From Kiloniella sp. EL199 (GTDB taxonomy: Bacteria > Pseudomonadota > Alphaproteobacteria > Kiloniellales > Kiloniellaceae): a DNA stretch of 64,000 nucleotides. Within the stretch, counting starts at the first letter, position 1. Every line of letters begins with the position of its first letter. Made by a program: the position numbers and the translations under genes. This document shows positions 34,508 to 43,061 of this stretch, piece by piece. Under the pieces are notes generated by a model, which searched no databases, was not told where the DNA came from, and saw only the letters and a list, made by a program, of their open reading frames with translations. The stretch spans positions 806,001-870,000 of the forward strand of contig NZ_OMPU01000010.1 of assembly GCF_900313065.1 (NCBI RefSeq). The letters run 5' to 3'.

Positions 34508-35497
34508 ATGGGCGATAAAAATCAGGACTTTCAGCAGGCGCTAAAAAACAGACTTACTGATGCCACATACCCTGAGCTTCCGAAGCATTACCAAGGCAAA
34601 GTTCGGGATGCGTATGATCTTCCTGATGGGCGTCGTATTATGATTGCGACAGACCGGCAGTCCGCGTTTGACCGTATTCTGGCTGCTGTGCCCCACAAAG
34701 GACAGGTTTTGAACCAGACGGCCCGCTTTTGGTTTGAGAAAACAGAGGATATTTGCCCGAACCACGTGATCAGCTTTCCAGATCCCAATGTTGTTATTGG
34801 GCGTAACCTTGAAATGTTGCCGATTGAAATGGTGGTTCGCGATTATATGACGGGATCGACCGAGACATCAATTTGGCCAATGTATCAACGAGGGGAACGC
34901 AAGCTTTACGGTCACGATTTCCCGGAAGGCCTTAAAAAGAACCAGAAACTTCCCGAGACTATTATCACACCCACAACAAAGGCTGCTCAGGGTGATCATG
35001 ATGCGCCGATTACTGCGGCTCAAATTGTTGATCAAGGCGTTCTATCCAAAGATGTTTGGGAAGAACTTGCGCGATTGTCTCTGGCTCTTTTTGCACGTGG
35101 GCGTGAAGTTGCTGCGAAAAACGGGCTTGTTCTGGTTGATACAAAGTATGAGTTTGGCGTTGACCATGAAGGCCGCATTACTTTAGCTGATGAAATCCAT
35201 ACTCCGGATTCAAGTCGTTACTGGATTGCCGAAAGTTATCAAGAACGAATGGATAAGGGGCTTGAGCCTGAAAGTTTGGACAAGGAATTTCTGCGCTTGT
35301 GGGTTAGCCAGCGTTGTGACCCTTATAAAGAGGATATTCCCGATATACCAGATGAGACCCTGGAAATCTTCAGCGAAAAATATATCAACCTTTTTGAACG
35401 CGTGACAGGAGAAATCTTTAAGCGCGAAAGCTTTTATCAACCGTTGAGGGATCGCATTCGTGATAATCTGGCCAAGATTTTACCTGAATATTTTTAA
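34508..35497 (+). CDS. purC: Phosphoribosylaminoimidazole-succinocarboxamide synthase
   Basis: A 329-residue SAICAR synthetase of the long type. The nucleotide-binding YQGKVRDAYDLPDGRRIMIATDRQSAFDRIL is at residues 28-58, and VVRDYMTGSTETSIW and LVDTKYEFGVD follow in order. The enzyme joins aspartate to CAIR in purine synthesis. The ATG follows AGGG with correct spacing. A hairpin-rich leader precedes it. An ABM-domain gene follows by 35 bases and may be co-transcribed; no other pur gene is near. Confidence 0.95.
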   Translation: MGDKNQDFQQALKNRLTDATYPELPKHYQGKVRDAYDLPDGRRIMIATDRQSAFDRILAAVPHKGQVLNQTARFWFEKTEDICPNHVISFPDPNVVIGRNLEMLPIEMVVRDYMTGSTETSIWPMYQRGERKLYGHDFPEGLKKNQKLPETIITPTTKAAQGDHDAPITAAQIVDQGVLSKDVWEELARLSLALFARGREVAAKNGLVLVDTKYEFGVDHEGRITLADEIHTPDSSRYWIAESYQERMDKGLEPESLDKEFLRLWVSQRCDPYKEDIPDIPDETLEIFSEKYINLFERVTGEIFKRESFYQPLRDRIRDNLAKILPEYF

Positions 35498-35532
35498 GGT
35501 ATAGACACTATTTCCGGTGAAGGGGGCTTGTC

Positions 35533-35859
35533 ATGCCCGAGCATTCATATTGCTATATTTGGGAATTTATCGTCAAAGAAGGCGCGAATAACCATTTTGA
35601 GGATTTCTACGGTGCCGAAGGTGACTGGGTACAGCTATTCATGATGGGAGCCGGCTACATCAGAACAGAGTTGGTTCAGGATCAATCTGATCCTCAACGC
35701 TATCTGACTGTTGATTATTGGAATACTGAGGAAGATTTTCACGAATTCAAGAAAATCTTTGCTCAGGAATACAGTGCGCTTGATCAAGAGTGCGAAGGCC
35801 TGATACTTAAAGAGAGAAAGATTGGTGAGTTTACCAATCTAAAGGCTGACTTTCATTAG
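35533..35859 (+). CDS. ABM-like (dimeric alpha/beta barrel) protein
   Basis: A 108-residue ferredoxin-like protein: YCYIWEFIVKEGANNHFEDFYG forms strand and helix one, YLTVDYWNTEEDFHEFKK is the typical second half. This matches antibiotic biosynthesis monooxygenase-like dimers, most of which have no proven enzymatic role. It lies 35 bases after purC. Confidence 0.72.
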   Translation: MPEHSYCYIWEFIVKEGANNHFEDFYGAEGDWVQLFMMGAGYIRTELVQDQSDPQRYLTVDYWNTEEDFHEFKKIFAQEYSALDQECEGLILKERKIGEFTNLKADFH

Positions 35860-36096
35860 TTACAAATATCTGTTTCATGTTTCAGGCAGGTAATTCCATG
35901 AGCATTTCCCTTAAAGTCCGGTTGCAATGAGTTGGAATATTTTGCCCGGTGGTAAAGAATGTAAATAAGAAATAACGAAAATTTAGTTTTCTGAGTTTAA
36001 AATCTGACATAAGTTTTTCACGTAATTGTTTTTTGACCATCGTGTAAACTGGATGAATTGTTCTTGCATAGAGAGGATTAAAAGGAGAATTCGGTT

Positions 36097-36480
36097 ATGA
36101 TTAAGTCCGTAGTGGAGATTGTGGCAAAAGCCAAGGCCGAAGTGCCAACAATCAGTCCCGCCGGGTTAATGGAAGTATTGGGGCAAAGCAACGTGGTTGT
36201 TATTGATGTCAGGGATGCCCAGGAGCTGGAAGCAACAGGCGTTGTTCCCGGGGCAATTAATATTTCCCGTGGTATGTTGGAATTTAAGGCAGACCCCACA
36301 ACGCCGATGCACCAAAAAGAATTGGCGCGCGAAAAAATGATTGTCCTCTATTGTGCGTCTGGTGGACGTTCAGCGCTCAGCGGAAAAGTGTTGATAGATA
36401 TGGGGTATGAGAACGTTCGTAATCTTGGCGGGATTAAAGACTGGGTTGAGGCTGGCGGGGAAGTTGAACCAGCCGAATAA
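36097..36480 (+). CDS. Rhodanese-domain protein
   Basis: A 127-residue single rhodanese domain. The sulfur-carrying cysteine is Cys86 in LYCASGGRSA, and VVVIDVRDAQELEATGVVPGAINISRG gives the first CH2 motif. It moves sulfane sulfur in the cytoplasm; there is no signal peptide. AAAGGAG precedes the ATG. A strong bidirectional terminator follows. Confidence 0.9.
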   Translation: MIKSVVEIVAKAKAEVPTISPAGLMEVLGQSNVVVIDVRDAQELEATGVVPGAINISRGMLEFKADPTTPMHQKELAREKMIVLYCASGGRSALSGKVLIDMGYENVRNLGGIKDWVEAGGEVEPAE

Positions 36481-36506
36481 AACTATTTAGAAGATCTATT
36501 CAAAAA

Positions 36507-36543
36507 AAACAGGCTAAATTTGTATTTAGAATTTAGCCTGTTT
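36507..36543. terminator. Bidirectional terminator between rhodanese and chemoreceptor genes
   Basis: AAACAGGCTAAATT (36507-36520) pairs with AATTTAGCCTGTTT (36530-36543) in a 14-base perfect stem with A/T-rich flanks on both sides, between two convergent genes. Confidence 0.9.
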
Positions 36544-36562
36544 CTCCTTTTCTTTATTTTAT

Positions 36563-38662
36563 TTATGAGGCTCTTAGTCCTTGAATGAAATTATCAACTT
36601 CAGTTCTGAGTGTTTCGGACTGTTTTGACAGTTCACCAGCTGCCTCTAGTACTTCGTTTGAGGAAGCGCCAGTCTGTTCTGCGGCTTGTTGTACACTTGT
36701 TATATTGGACGAAACTTGTTGAGTACCTACAGCTGCTTCCTGGACATTTCTAGATATTTCCTGTGTCGCACTTGTTTGTTGGTCAATGGCCGCAGAAATT
36801 GACGTTGAGTTTGTACTGATATTTTTGATAATATCGGTAATTCCCTCAATTGATCGAACAGTGCCATCAGTTGCGCTTTGCATTTGAGTAACTTGTGCAG
36901 AAATGTCTTCTGTTGCTTTTGCAGTTTGATTTGCAAGAGATTTAACCTCACTGGCAACAACCGCAAAACCTTTTCCTGCTTCACCAGCTCTTGCCGCTTC
37001 GATTGTGGCATTTAAGGCAAGTAAGTTTGTCTGCTCTGCGATATCAGAAATCAAACTGACAACTTGCCCAATTTTTTGTGCGGCATCAGAAAGGCCTTTT
37101 ACATCTTCGTTAGCCGCATCAGCGTCTTTAACTGCTTTCAGGGCAATTGTTGTTGATTCTTCTATTTGGCGATTGATTTCTCCAATAGAGGCCGAAAGTT
37201 CTTCAGTTGCTGCAGCAACAGTTTGTACATTGGAAGAGGCGTCTTCTGAAGCAGAACGAACGGTGTTCGATTGTGTGTTGGTTTCTTCGGCTGTTGAAGA
37301 CATTGATTGAGCTGTGTGTTGCAACTCTGTTGCTGCAGAAGATACTGTGCCGATAATGGCCCCCACGCTGCTTTCAAACTTATCGGCCATTTCTTCGGTA
37401 CGGCGTTTATTTTCTTCTTCCAGACGCTGTTCTTGCTCTTGCTTTTCTGCTTCCATTTTTTTCACCGCAATTGCGTTATCTTTAAAGATCTGAACAGCCT
37501 GAGCCATATCACCTACTTCGTCTTTCTGGCCAATGGCCGGAATCTCCGTATCAAGATCACCATCTGCAAGATTATTCATTGCAGAAGTCATTTTGATAAC
37601 GGGGCCAGAGATCATACGCCCTGTGAAGAACGAAAGAATTATGCCAACAATAATCGCACTCACAGAAATAACCACGGTAATCATTACAGTGTCTTCCATG
37701 GACTTTACAGCACGTGGACCAAGTTCATCCTGGAGTGCTTTGTTTTGCAGCTTCAGATCCTCTGTCTCTTTGGCAAGTGCTGGGCCTATTACATCAAGAG
37801 TACCTGTGATAACAGCATTTCTGCCGCTTATGATTTGTATGGTATCTTTAAAAGTGGCGAGATATTGACTTGCAAGATCTTTTACTTCTTGGGCGAGCTT
37901 CCTGCGTGTTGGGTTCTGAAGCTCTTGAAGCATTCTATCAGCTGTAGTATTAAAGCTTGTCAATTCTGTAATAGAACGCTCTGCACTGGCATCTGTATTA
38001 TCAACGAGATACCGGGTTGCATAAAGTCTGGCTAATAATAAATGTCTTAATGTTATTCCCGCCATATAACTGGCTGAAGCATCCCCGTCTTTATAAGCAC
38101 TTTCCATGATACGTGTCAGGCTTTTTTCAGAAAGTGGCCCAATGGTATTCATTGTGTCCACGTTCTTATTTCGTTTGTTCACAAATTCTCTTACTTCCTG
38201 AAAAGAGCTTTGATAAGTAAGCATGTCTTTTTCAGCTTGCTCCATTAGCTTGATAGCTTCTGGACGATTGAACAAGCCACCTGACTTTTCTATGAGATCA
38301 ACAGTTGTTTGAATGCGTTGTGAAACCTTCTCGGCGGAAGAATCTTTGTTTGTCTTTATGTAATCCTTGGCAAACAATCGTGCTGTAAGAAGATTTGCCT
38401 GAATACGCCCCATTTGGTTGGTTTGCAAGGCATATGAACGATATTCGGAAAAGTTTTTCTCGGCCTGAGAAGTGCCATAATAAGAAATGAAACCAACAAC
38501 AGCGAGAAGAAATAAGGTAAGAACTGAACCCAAACCTATTTTCATTCCAACTTTCATGTTTGTAAAGATGTTGTTGCCAGTTGATGTTTCTTGCACAGGA
38601 TTGATGATATTCGCTTCTGTACCTTGATTTACGTTTTGATCACTCATTCTGTCGCTGGTCAT
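36563..38662 (-). CDS. Methyl-accepting chemotaxis protein
   Basis: A 699-residue chemoreceptor. A short cytoplasmic tail precedes helix one at about 36-58. A periplasmic helical bundle of about 260 residues follows, then helix two ([18 protein letters not shown]) near 325-348, HAMP ([28 protein letters not shown]) and the signalling hairpin. The hairpin tip [32 protein letters not shown] is fully conserved. The long all-helical sensor is of the HBM or similar bundle type; the ligand is unknown. AAGG lies eight bases before the ATG. No che genes are in the window. Confidence 0.93.
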   Translation of the reverse strand: MTSDRMSDQNVNQGTEANIINPVQETSTGNNIFTNMKVGMKIGLGSVLTLFLLAVVGFISYYGTSQAEKNFSEYRSYALQTNQMGRIQANLLTARLFAKDYIKTNKDSSAEKVSQRIQTTVDLIEKSGGLFNRPEAIKLMEQAEKDMLTYQSSFQEVREFVNKRNKNVDTMNTIGPLSEKSLTRIMESAYKDGDASASYMAGITLRHLLLARLYATRYLVDNTDASAERSITELTSFNTTADRMLQELQNPTRRKLAQEVKDLASQYLATFKDTIQIISGRNAVITGTLDVIGPALAKETEDLKLQNKALQDELGPRAVKSMEDTVMITVVISVSAIIVGIILSFFTGRMISGPVIKMTSAMNNLADGDLDTEIPAIGQKDEVGDMAQAVQIFKDNAIAVKKMEAEKQEQEQRLEEENKRRTEEMADKFESSVGAIIGTVSSAATELQHTAQSMSSTAEETNTQSNTVRSASEDASSNVQTVAAATEELSASIGEINRQIEESTTIALKAVKDADAANEDVKGLSDAAQKIGQVVSLISDIAEQTNLLALNATIEAARAGEAGKGFAVVASEVKSLANQTAKATEDISAQVTQMQSATDGTVRSIEGITDIIKNISTNSTSISAAIDQQTSATQEISRNVQEAAVGTQQVSSNITSVQQAAEQTGASSNEVLEAAGELSKQSETLRTEVDNFIQGLRAS

Positions 38663-39216
38663 TTTTTATACCTTATTCTATCTCTGGTATTAATTTGCAT
38701 ACAATAGTATGACATAATTGTTAATGAATATTTAAAATAAAGGCAGATTTAGAATAGGTATAAATACTTATACATTTCATATCTGAGTATTTAAGTAAGG
38801 TAATAAGTATTGACCTATCAGGATTGATTAAATGATTCTGTAATTATAAATATTTTCTATGATTGGTATTTGTTTACCCTATGGTTGTTGGTTGATGTCT
38901 ATATCTGTCTGAAATTTGAATCAGATTGTTACGAACTGGGGGGGCACAATTGATCCATGATCTAATTGAGAATGAGATATCGCATGTAAAGAAAGTTCAC
39001 TGCCTTTTCTCAAATCGTGCCATGTTAAGCTCTCTAATTTAGAGGGCACGGATCACAAAAGGCGGATTGATCAAGGTACTGAATTGGGGGTGCACCCTAA
39101 TATGAGTGACTATAGATGGCTATATAGCAGGATCGAGGGTAAGTTAAAGTAGTTGTTAAAAAAATGTCGGTTAGAAAATTCAGTTCGGAGGATCTGAACT
39201 TTAAAAAGTGATGTCT
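38663..39216. other. Intergenic region with a two-level hairpin
   Basis: 554 bases between the chemoreceptor start and the corrected end of the LysE-type gene. CGTGCC (39016-39021) pairs with GGCACG (39045-39050) and encloses CTCTA/TAGAG. No T-run follows on the minus strand. I see no credible coding frame; the AT-rich part near 38690-38830 likely holds the chemoreceptor promoter. Confidence 0.45.
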
Positions 39217-39860
39217 CTATTTTATTGTCAGTAGTTTGAAACCTGCAAAACCAAAGATCAAAGCGGCTGTACCTTCTATCCAACGTCTGAATGATTGATA
39301 GAGCGAGGTCATTTTTTTGTCGAGAAAGCCAGCGCATAGCTGACAAAGACAAGAACGCCTATCAGAGTACATTCTCCGACAATGATAAATGATAAACTGG
39401 TGGGGGCATCCGGTTTGATGCCAACGGCGATAATTGATAACCAGGCAAAAATGGATTTAGGGTTTGTCAGGTGAATACCAAGACCAAGCAGGAAGTATTG
39501 GACACCACTGTTGTTTTTACCCATTTGCATAGCTTTTGGTGTTTGTGACCCTAATGCGGATTTAAGCGATTTACAGGCGAGCCATAACAAGTACAAACCA
39601 CCAACGATACGAAGTGCCGTCATCAACCATGCAAAGTTGGATAATAAGTTAGAAAGGCCAATTGCAGCCAGGATCCCCCAGGTTAATGAGCCCATGATAA
39701 CACCGGAAGCCAAGAGCAAACCAGGTTTACGGCCTTCGCTCATGGATGTTGACATAATGGCCAGATTTGCAGGGCCGGGACTAATCGTTGCGACAAGATA
39801 AGCCAAATATGAAACGATGATTGTCGAGAGATAAGGAAGGATATCCTGAAAGCCAGACAT
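39217..39860 (-). CDS. LysE-family exporter with a frameshift at an A7 run
   Basis: The intact frame gives 183 residues (39309-39860): ISPGPANLAIMSTSMSEGRKPGLLLASG is the LysE signature and it stops after YALAFSTKK. The missing conserved C-terminus, YQSFRRWIEGTAALIFGFAGFKLL, is encoded directly downstream in the -1 frame and ends at 39217. The switch falls at ACAAAAAAATGA, an A7 run with the X-XXY-YYZ form needed for -1 slipping. It may be a homopolymer error, a real mutation, or slippage. The gene is 10 bases downstream of a DMT transporter, likely one operon under MocR control. Confidence 0.75.
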
Positions 39861-39870
39861 TTGTTCGGCC

Positions 39871-40806
39871 CTATTTTGTTGCGTTGATATTTTGTTGGAT
39901 GATATTTGTTTGGTTGGTTACAGAGGGGTTAGGTGGAGCATTCTTTTGCCCAAAGCGTTTTGCCCCCGCGACACAAAGAACAACGCCCAAGGTTATGACC
40001 ATCATTGTCATGCTTATGGTTTCTCCAAGAAGTAGAACCGCCAGAATAAGGCTGAAAAAAGGTTGCAACAGTTGGAGCTGCCCAACAGAGGCAATGCCGC
40101 CTTCAACTAGTCCTCGATACCAGAAGATAAAACCAATCAGCATGCTAAAGAGAGAGACATAAGCCAAACCAACCCAGGCAGATGTAGTGATGTCGTTAAA
40201 GCTGGCAGGCATAGTATAGAAAGTAATGGGGATCATCACCGGGAGTGAGAAAACCAGAGCCCAAGAGATAACTTGCCATCCACCAAGTCTGCGCGAGAGC
40301 TTTGCCCCTTCGGCATAGCCCAGCCCGCAGAGCACAATTGCGGCGAACATCAGAAAGTCCCATAGGTTGAATGAACCTGCGCTTTCAATAAGGGCATATC
40401 CGGCAACCAATGCTGATCCCAGCAAGGAAAACAGCCAGAAAATTGCCTGTGGTTTTTCATTCCCGCGAAGGACGCCAAATAGTGCTGTGGCAAGTGGGAG
40501 CAAGCCAATAAAAACTGTCGAATGCGCAGCTGTGACATGCTGTAAGGCATAGGCGGTGAGTAAGGGAAAACCGATAACAACGCCAAGAGCTACGATTAAC
40601 AGAGAGTGCAGATCTTTTGTTTGCGGGCGCTTTTCCTTGAACAACAAAAGAAGGGCGAGGCCGAGTAGCCCGGCAATGCTCCCCCGGGCCAATGTCAGAA
40701 AGATAGGATCAAAAGAACCAACGGCAACACGTGTTGCAGGCAGGGAAGCACTGAAAATAGTCATACCGATAAAGCCGTATATCCAGCCTTTGTTTGTATT
40801 CTTCAT
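39871..40806 (-). CDS. EamA-family (DMT) transporter
   Basis: A 311-residue inner-membrane protein with ten helices in two EamA repeats (for example WIYGFIGMTIFSASLPATRVAVG at the start and LLQPFFSLILAVLLLGETIS near 250). It probably exports amino acids or related metabolites. It is the first gene of a two-gene minus-strand operon with the LysE-type gene and is divergent from a MocR regulator whose palindrome lies between them. Confidence 0.88.
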   Translation of the reverse strand: MKNTNKGWIYGFIGMTIFSASLPATRVAVGSFDPIFLTLARGSIAGLLGLALLLLFKEKRPQTKDLHSLLIVALGVVIGFPLLTAYALQHVTAAHSTVFIGLLPLATALFGVLRGNEKPQAIFWLFSLLGSALVAGYALIESAGSFNLWDFLMFAAIVLCGLGYAEGAKLSRRLGGWQVISWALVFSLPVMIPITFYTMPASFNDITTSAWVGLAYVSLFSMLIGFIFWYRGLVEGGIASVGQLQLLQPFFSLILAVLLLGETISMTMMVITLGVVLCVAGAKRFGQKNAPPNPSVTNQTNIIQQNINATK

Positions 40807-40927
40807 AAAACCGAGCTTTCTATCATCTGCGGCCCTATAATGAATTGAAGGGCCAAAGGGAATTTAGAGGGCAAAGCTATTACCCGAACCTCGGTATCTA
40901 TGTAGGTTGATTAAAGAAACTCTTCCA

Positions 40928-40982
40928 GATACAGTTAGGTACAGTTTGATCAAACTGTACTGGTTACAAAACAGGTACAGAT
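40928..40982. promoter_or_regulatory. MocR operator region with a 22-base perfect palindrome
   Basis: GTACAGTTTGA at 40939-40949 is followed at once by its exact inverse to 40960. Additional half-sites in direct orientation are GATACAGTT at 40928 and GGTACAGAT at 40974, the last touching the MocR start codon. Direct plus inverted half-sites are typical for MocR/GabR/PdxR dimers, so this region probably controls both directions. Confidence 0.7.
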
Positions 40983-42368
40983 ATGGTGTTACCAAAAGCA
41001 ACGACACTGGTAGAGCAGGCGATGGATGTGATAAGGCAACGGATCACAGGGCGTACGCTTGCCCCCCGGGCCAAGTTACCTTCTATCCGACGATTTGCTG
41101 ATGATATGCAGGTTTCCAAATCAACCGTTGTTGAGGCTTATGATCGTCTTTCGGCCGATGGAACGATTGTCTCGCGCCCGGGGTCCGGGTTTTATGTTGC
41201 GGGACAGTTGGCTCCTTTGTCTCTGGCAGAGATTGGTCCAAAACTGGACCGTGAAGTTGATCCTTTGTGGGTATCGCGTCAGTCGCTTGAGGCCGGGGAT
41301 GATTTCCTGAAGCCGGGCTGTGGCTGGATGCCACCATCATGGATGCCAGAGGCATCTATTCGTAAGGCCCTTCGGTCATTGTCTCGGGCAAATGATACAA
41401 TTTTGACTGAATATGGATCTCCTCTAGGGCTGTCAGAATTACGTCAGTTCCTTGCCAGACGGGCCGGGAGCTATGGCATTGATGCCAGTCCGGGTCAAAT
41501 CGTCCTTACTGGATCTGGTACTCAGGCTATTGACCAGCTGTGCCGTTTTTTGCTGGAGCCAGGACATTGTGTGATTGTTGATGATCCCTGTTATTTTAAT
41601 TTTCACGCGCTTTTAAGGGCGCATCGGGCAAAGGTTATTTCTGTTCCCTTTACTCCGAACGGGCCTGATGTCGGGGCATTTGAACGAGCTTTAATTGAGC
41701 ATAAGCCTAAGCTATATATTACCAACTCGGGTTTGCATAATCCAACAGGGGCAACTTTGTCACCTGTTGTCGCGCACCGGGTTTTAAAACTTGCCGAGCA
41801 ACACAATCTGACAATTATTGAAGATGATATCTTTGCGGATCTGGAACATGAACATGCGCCGCGCTATGCGGCCTTTGACGGGTTAGAGCGGGTTGTTCAT
41901 ATCGGCAGTTTTTCCAAAACTCTATCTGCTTCTGTGCGTTGCGGGTATATTATTGCGCGTCCGGACTGGATTGATGGTTTGGTGGATTTACGCATTGCCA
42001 CGTCATTTGGAGCAGGGCATTTTTCTGCCGAGCTTGTATTGTCTGTTCTGAAAGATGGCAGTTATCGTAAACATCTGGATACTTTGAAAACAAAGCTGGC
42101 TGATACAATGGGTACAACGGCTGCCCGACTGACCAAATTAGGGATCAAACCCTGGATTGAACCTCGTGGAGGCATGTTTCTCTGGTGCGAATTGCCAGAC
42201 GGAATGAATGCTGCTGATTTGGCGCAGCGTGCCTTGGCCCGTGATATTATTCTGGCGCCGGGTAGCGTTTTCAGTATCACGCAGTCCGCTGATAACTATA
42301 TCCGCTTTAATGCCGCTCAATCACAAAACCCCAGAATATTTGAAGTGCTTGAAGAATTATTGAGATAA
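40983..42368 (+). CDS. MocR-family (GntR/aminotransferase) regulator
   Basis: A 461-residue fusion. Residues 1-75 are a GntR winged helix (LAPRAKLPSIRRFADDMQVSKSTVVEAYDRLSADG). Residues 110-460 are an aminotransferase fold I domain with the PLP lysine in HIGSFSKTLSASVRCGY and the aspartate in IIEDDIFADL. Such proteins sense an amino compound through PLP. It is divergent from a DMT/LysE exporter pair and its probable operator lies between, so efflux of the sensed amine is the likely theme. Confidence 0.93.
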   Translation: MVLPKATTLVEQAMDVIRQRITGRTLAPRAKLPSIRRFADDMQVSKSTVVEAYDRLSADGTIVSRPGSGFYVAGQLAPLSLAEIGPKLDREVDPLWVSRQSLEAGDDFLKPGCGWMPPSWMPEASIRKALRSLSRANDTILTEYGSPLGLSELRQFLARRAGSYGIDASPGQIVLTGSGTQAIDQLCRFLLEPGHCVIVDDPCYFNFHALLRAHRAKVISVPFTPNGPDVGAFERALIEHKPKLYITNSGLHNPTGATLSPVVAHRVLKLAEQHNLTIIEDDIFADLEHEHAPRYAAFDGLERVVHIGSFSKTLSASVRCGYIIARPDWIDGLVDLRIATSFGAGHFSAELVLSVLKDGSYRKHLDTLKTKLADTMGTTAARLTKLGIKPWIEPRGGMFLWCELPDGMNAADLAQRALARDIILAPGSVFSITQSADNYIRFNAAQSQNPRIFEVLEELLR

Positions 42369-42394
42369 GGGGATACCTTTGTAGGGGCCGTTAT

Positions 42395-42880
42395 CTAGAT
42401 GCTTTTTTCCATTGTGATATCTGTGGCTTGGTAGCCGAGTGAGGCGTAGAGGGCGTGTGCTGTTTTGTTGAAAGCAAAGATATGCAGTCCAATTTTATTG
42501 ATAGCAAGTTTTTTCACCTCTGCTTCTAATGACAGCATGGTTGCTTTTCCTAAACCTTTGCCACGTTCTGCCAGATTGATTTCAATATCATAAATGAAAG
42601 CCGTCTTTTTACCGTAGTGTTCCTTGACGGCGAACCAAAGAGCACCAACGGGCTGTTCCGAAACATTCAATATGGTGAAGATATAGTTATCCGGTGTATT
42701 TAACCCTTCAGGCAAACTGATTTCATATGATTCTTCTGCGAGCTTCAAGGCATTCTCTGGACTATAACCTGATTTTGCTTTGTCGTCGGCATATGCTTTT
42801 ATGCCGTTATCGCGCCAAGCCGGATATTCAGCCTCAGTCATAGGAATCAGTAAAGCTGTACGGCCAATTTGAATGCTCAC
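42395..42880 (-). CDS. GNAT-family N-acetyltransferase
   Basis: A 161-residue acetyl-CoA-dependent transferase. The AcCoA loop is ERGKGLGKATMLSLEAEVKK near residue 104, preceded by the strand FIYDIEIN and followed by LHIFAFNKTAHALYASLGYQ. The acceptor is unknown. The start is GTG with AAGGA eight bases upstream. It converges with the MocR gene. Confidence 0.87.
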   Translation of the reverse strand: MSIQIGRTALLIPMTEAEYPAWRDNGIKAYADDKAKSGYSPENALKLAEESYEISLPEGLNTPDNYIFTILNVSEQPVGALWFAVKEHYGKKTAFIYDIEINLAERGKGLGKATMLSLEAEVKKLAINKIGLHIFAFNKTAHALYASLGYQATDITMEKSI

Positions 42881-42987
42881 GTTCTTTGTTCCTTTATAAA
42901 GAAGGGTACTCTTTAATATATTATTTTTATAATGAGTGGTTATTATAGGTTGTGATTTTATTGTGAACGAAAGGTGCTGATATGAAA

Positions 42988-43015
42988 AGGAGCCACAATA
43001 AAAATTGTAGCTCCT
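42988..43015 (-). terminator. Terminator of the DEAD-box helicase gene
   Basis: AGGAGCCACAAT (42988-42999) pairs with ATTGTAGCTCCT (43004-43015) with one mismatch. Read on the minus strand the stem is followed by TTTT, about 50 bases after the helicase stop. Confidence 0.75.
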
Positions 43016-43061
43016 GAATAATTAATCCAAAAAGGATGACAGATTATTTGCCTTTAAATTA

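Noticed and set aside
37307-38035. Plus-strand frame of 242 codons inside the chemoreceptor
   Set aside because: It is antisense to a strongly conserved MCP coding region and its translation is low-complexity Phe/Cys-rich.
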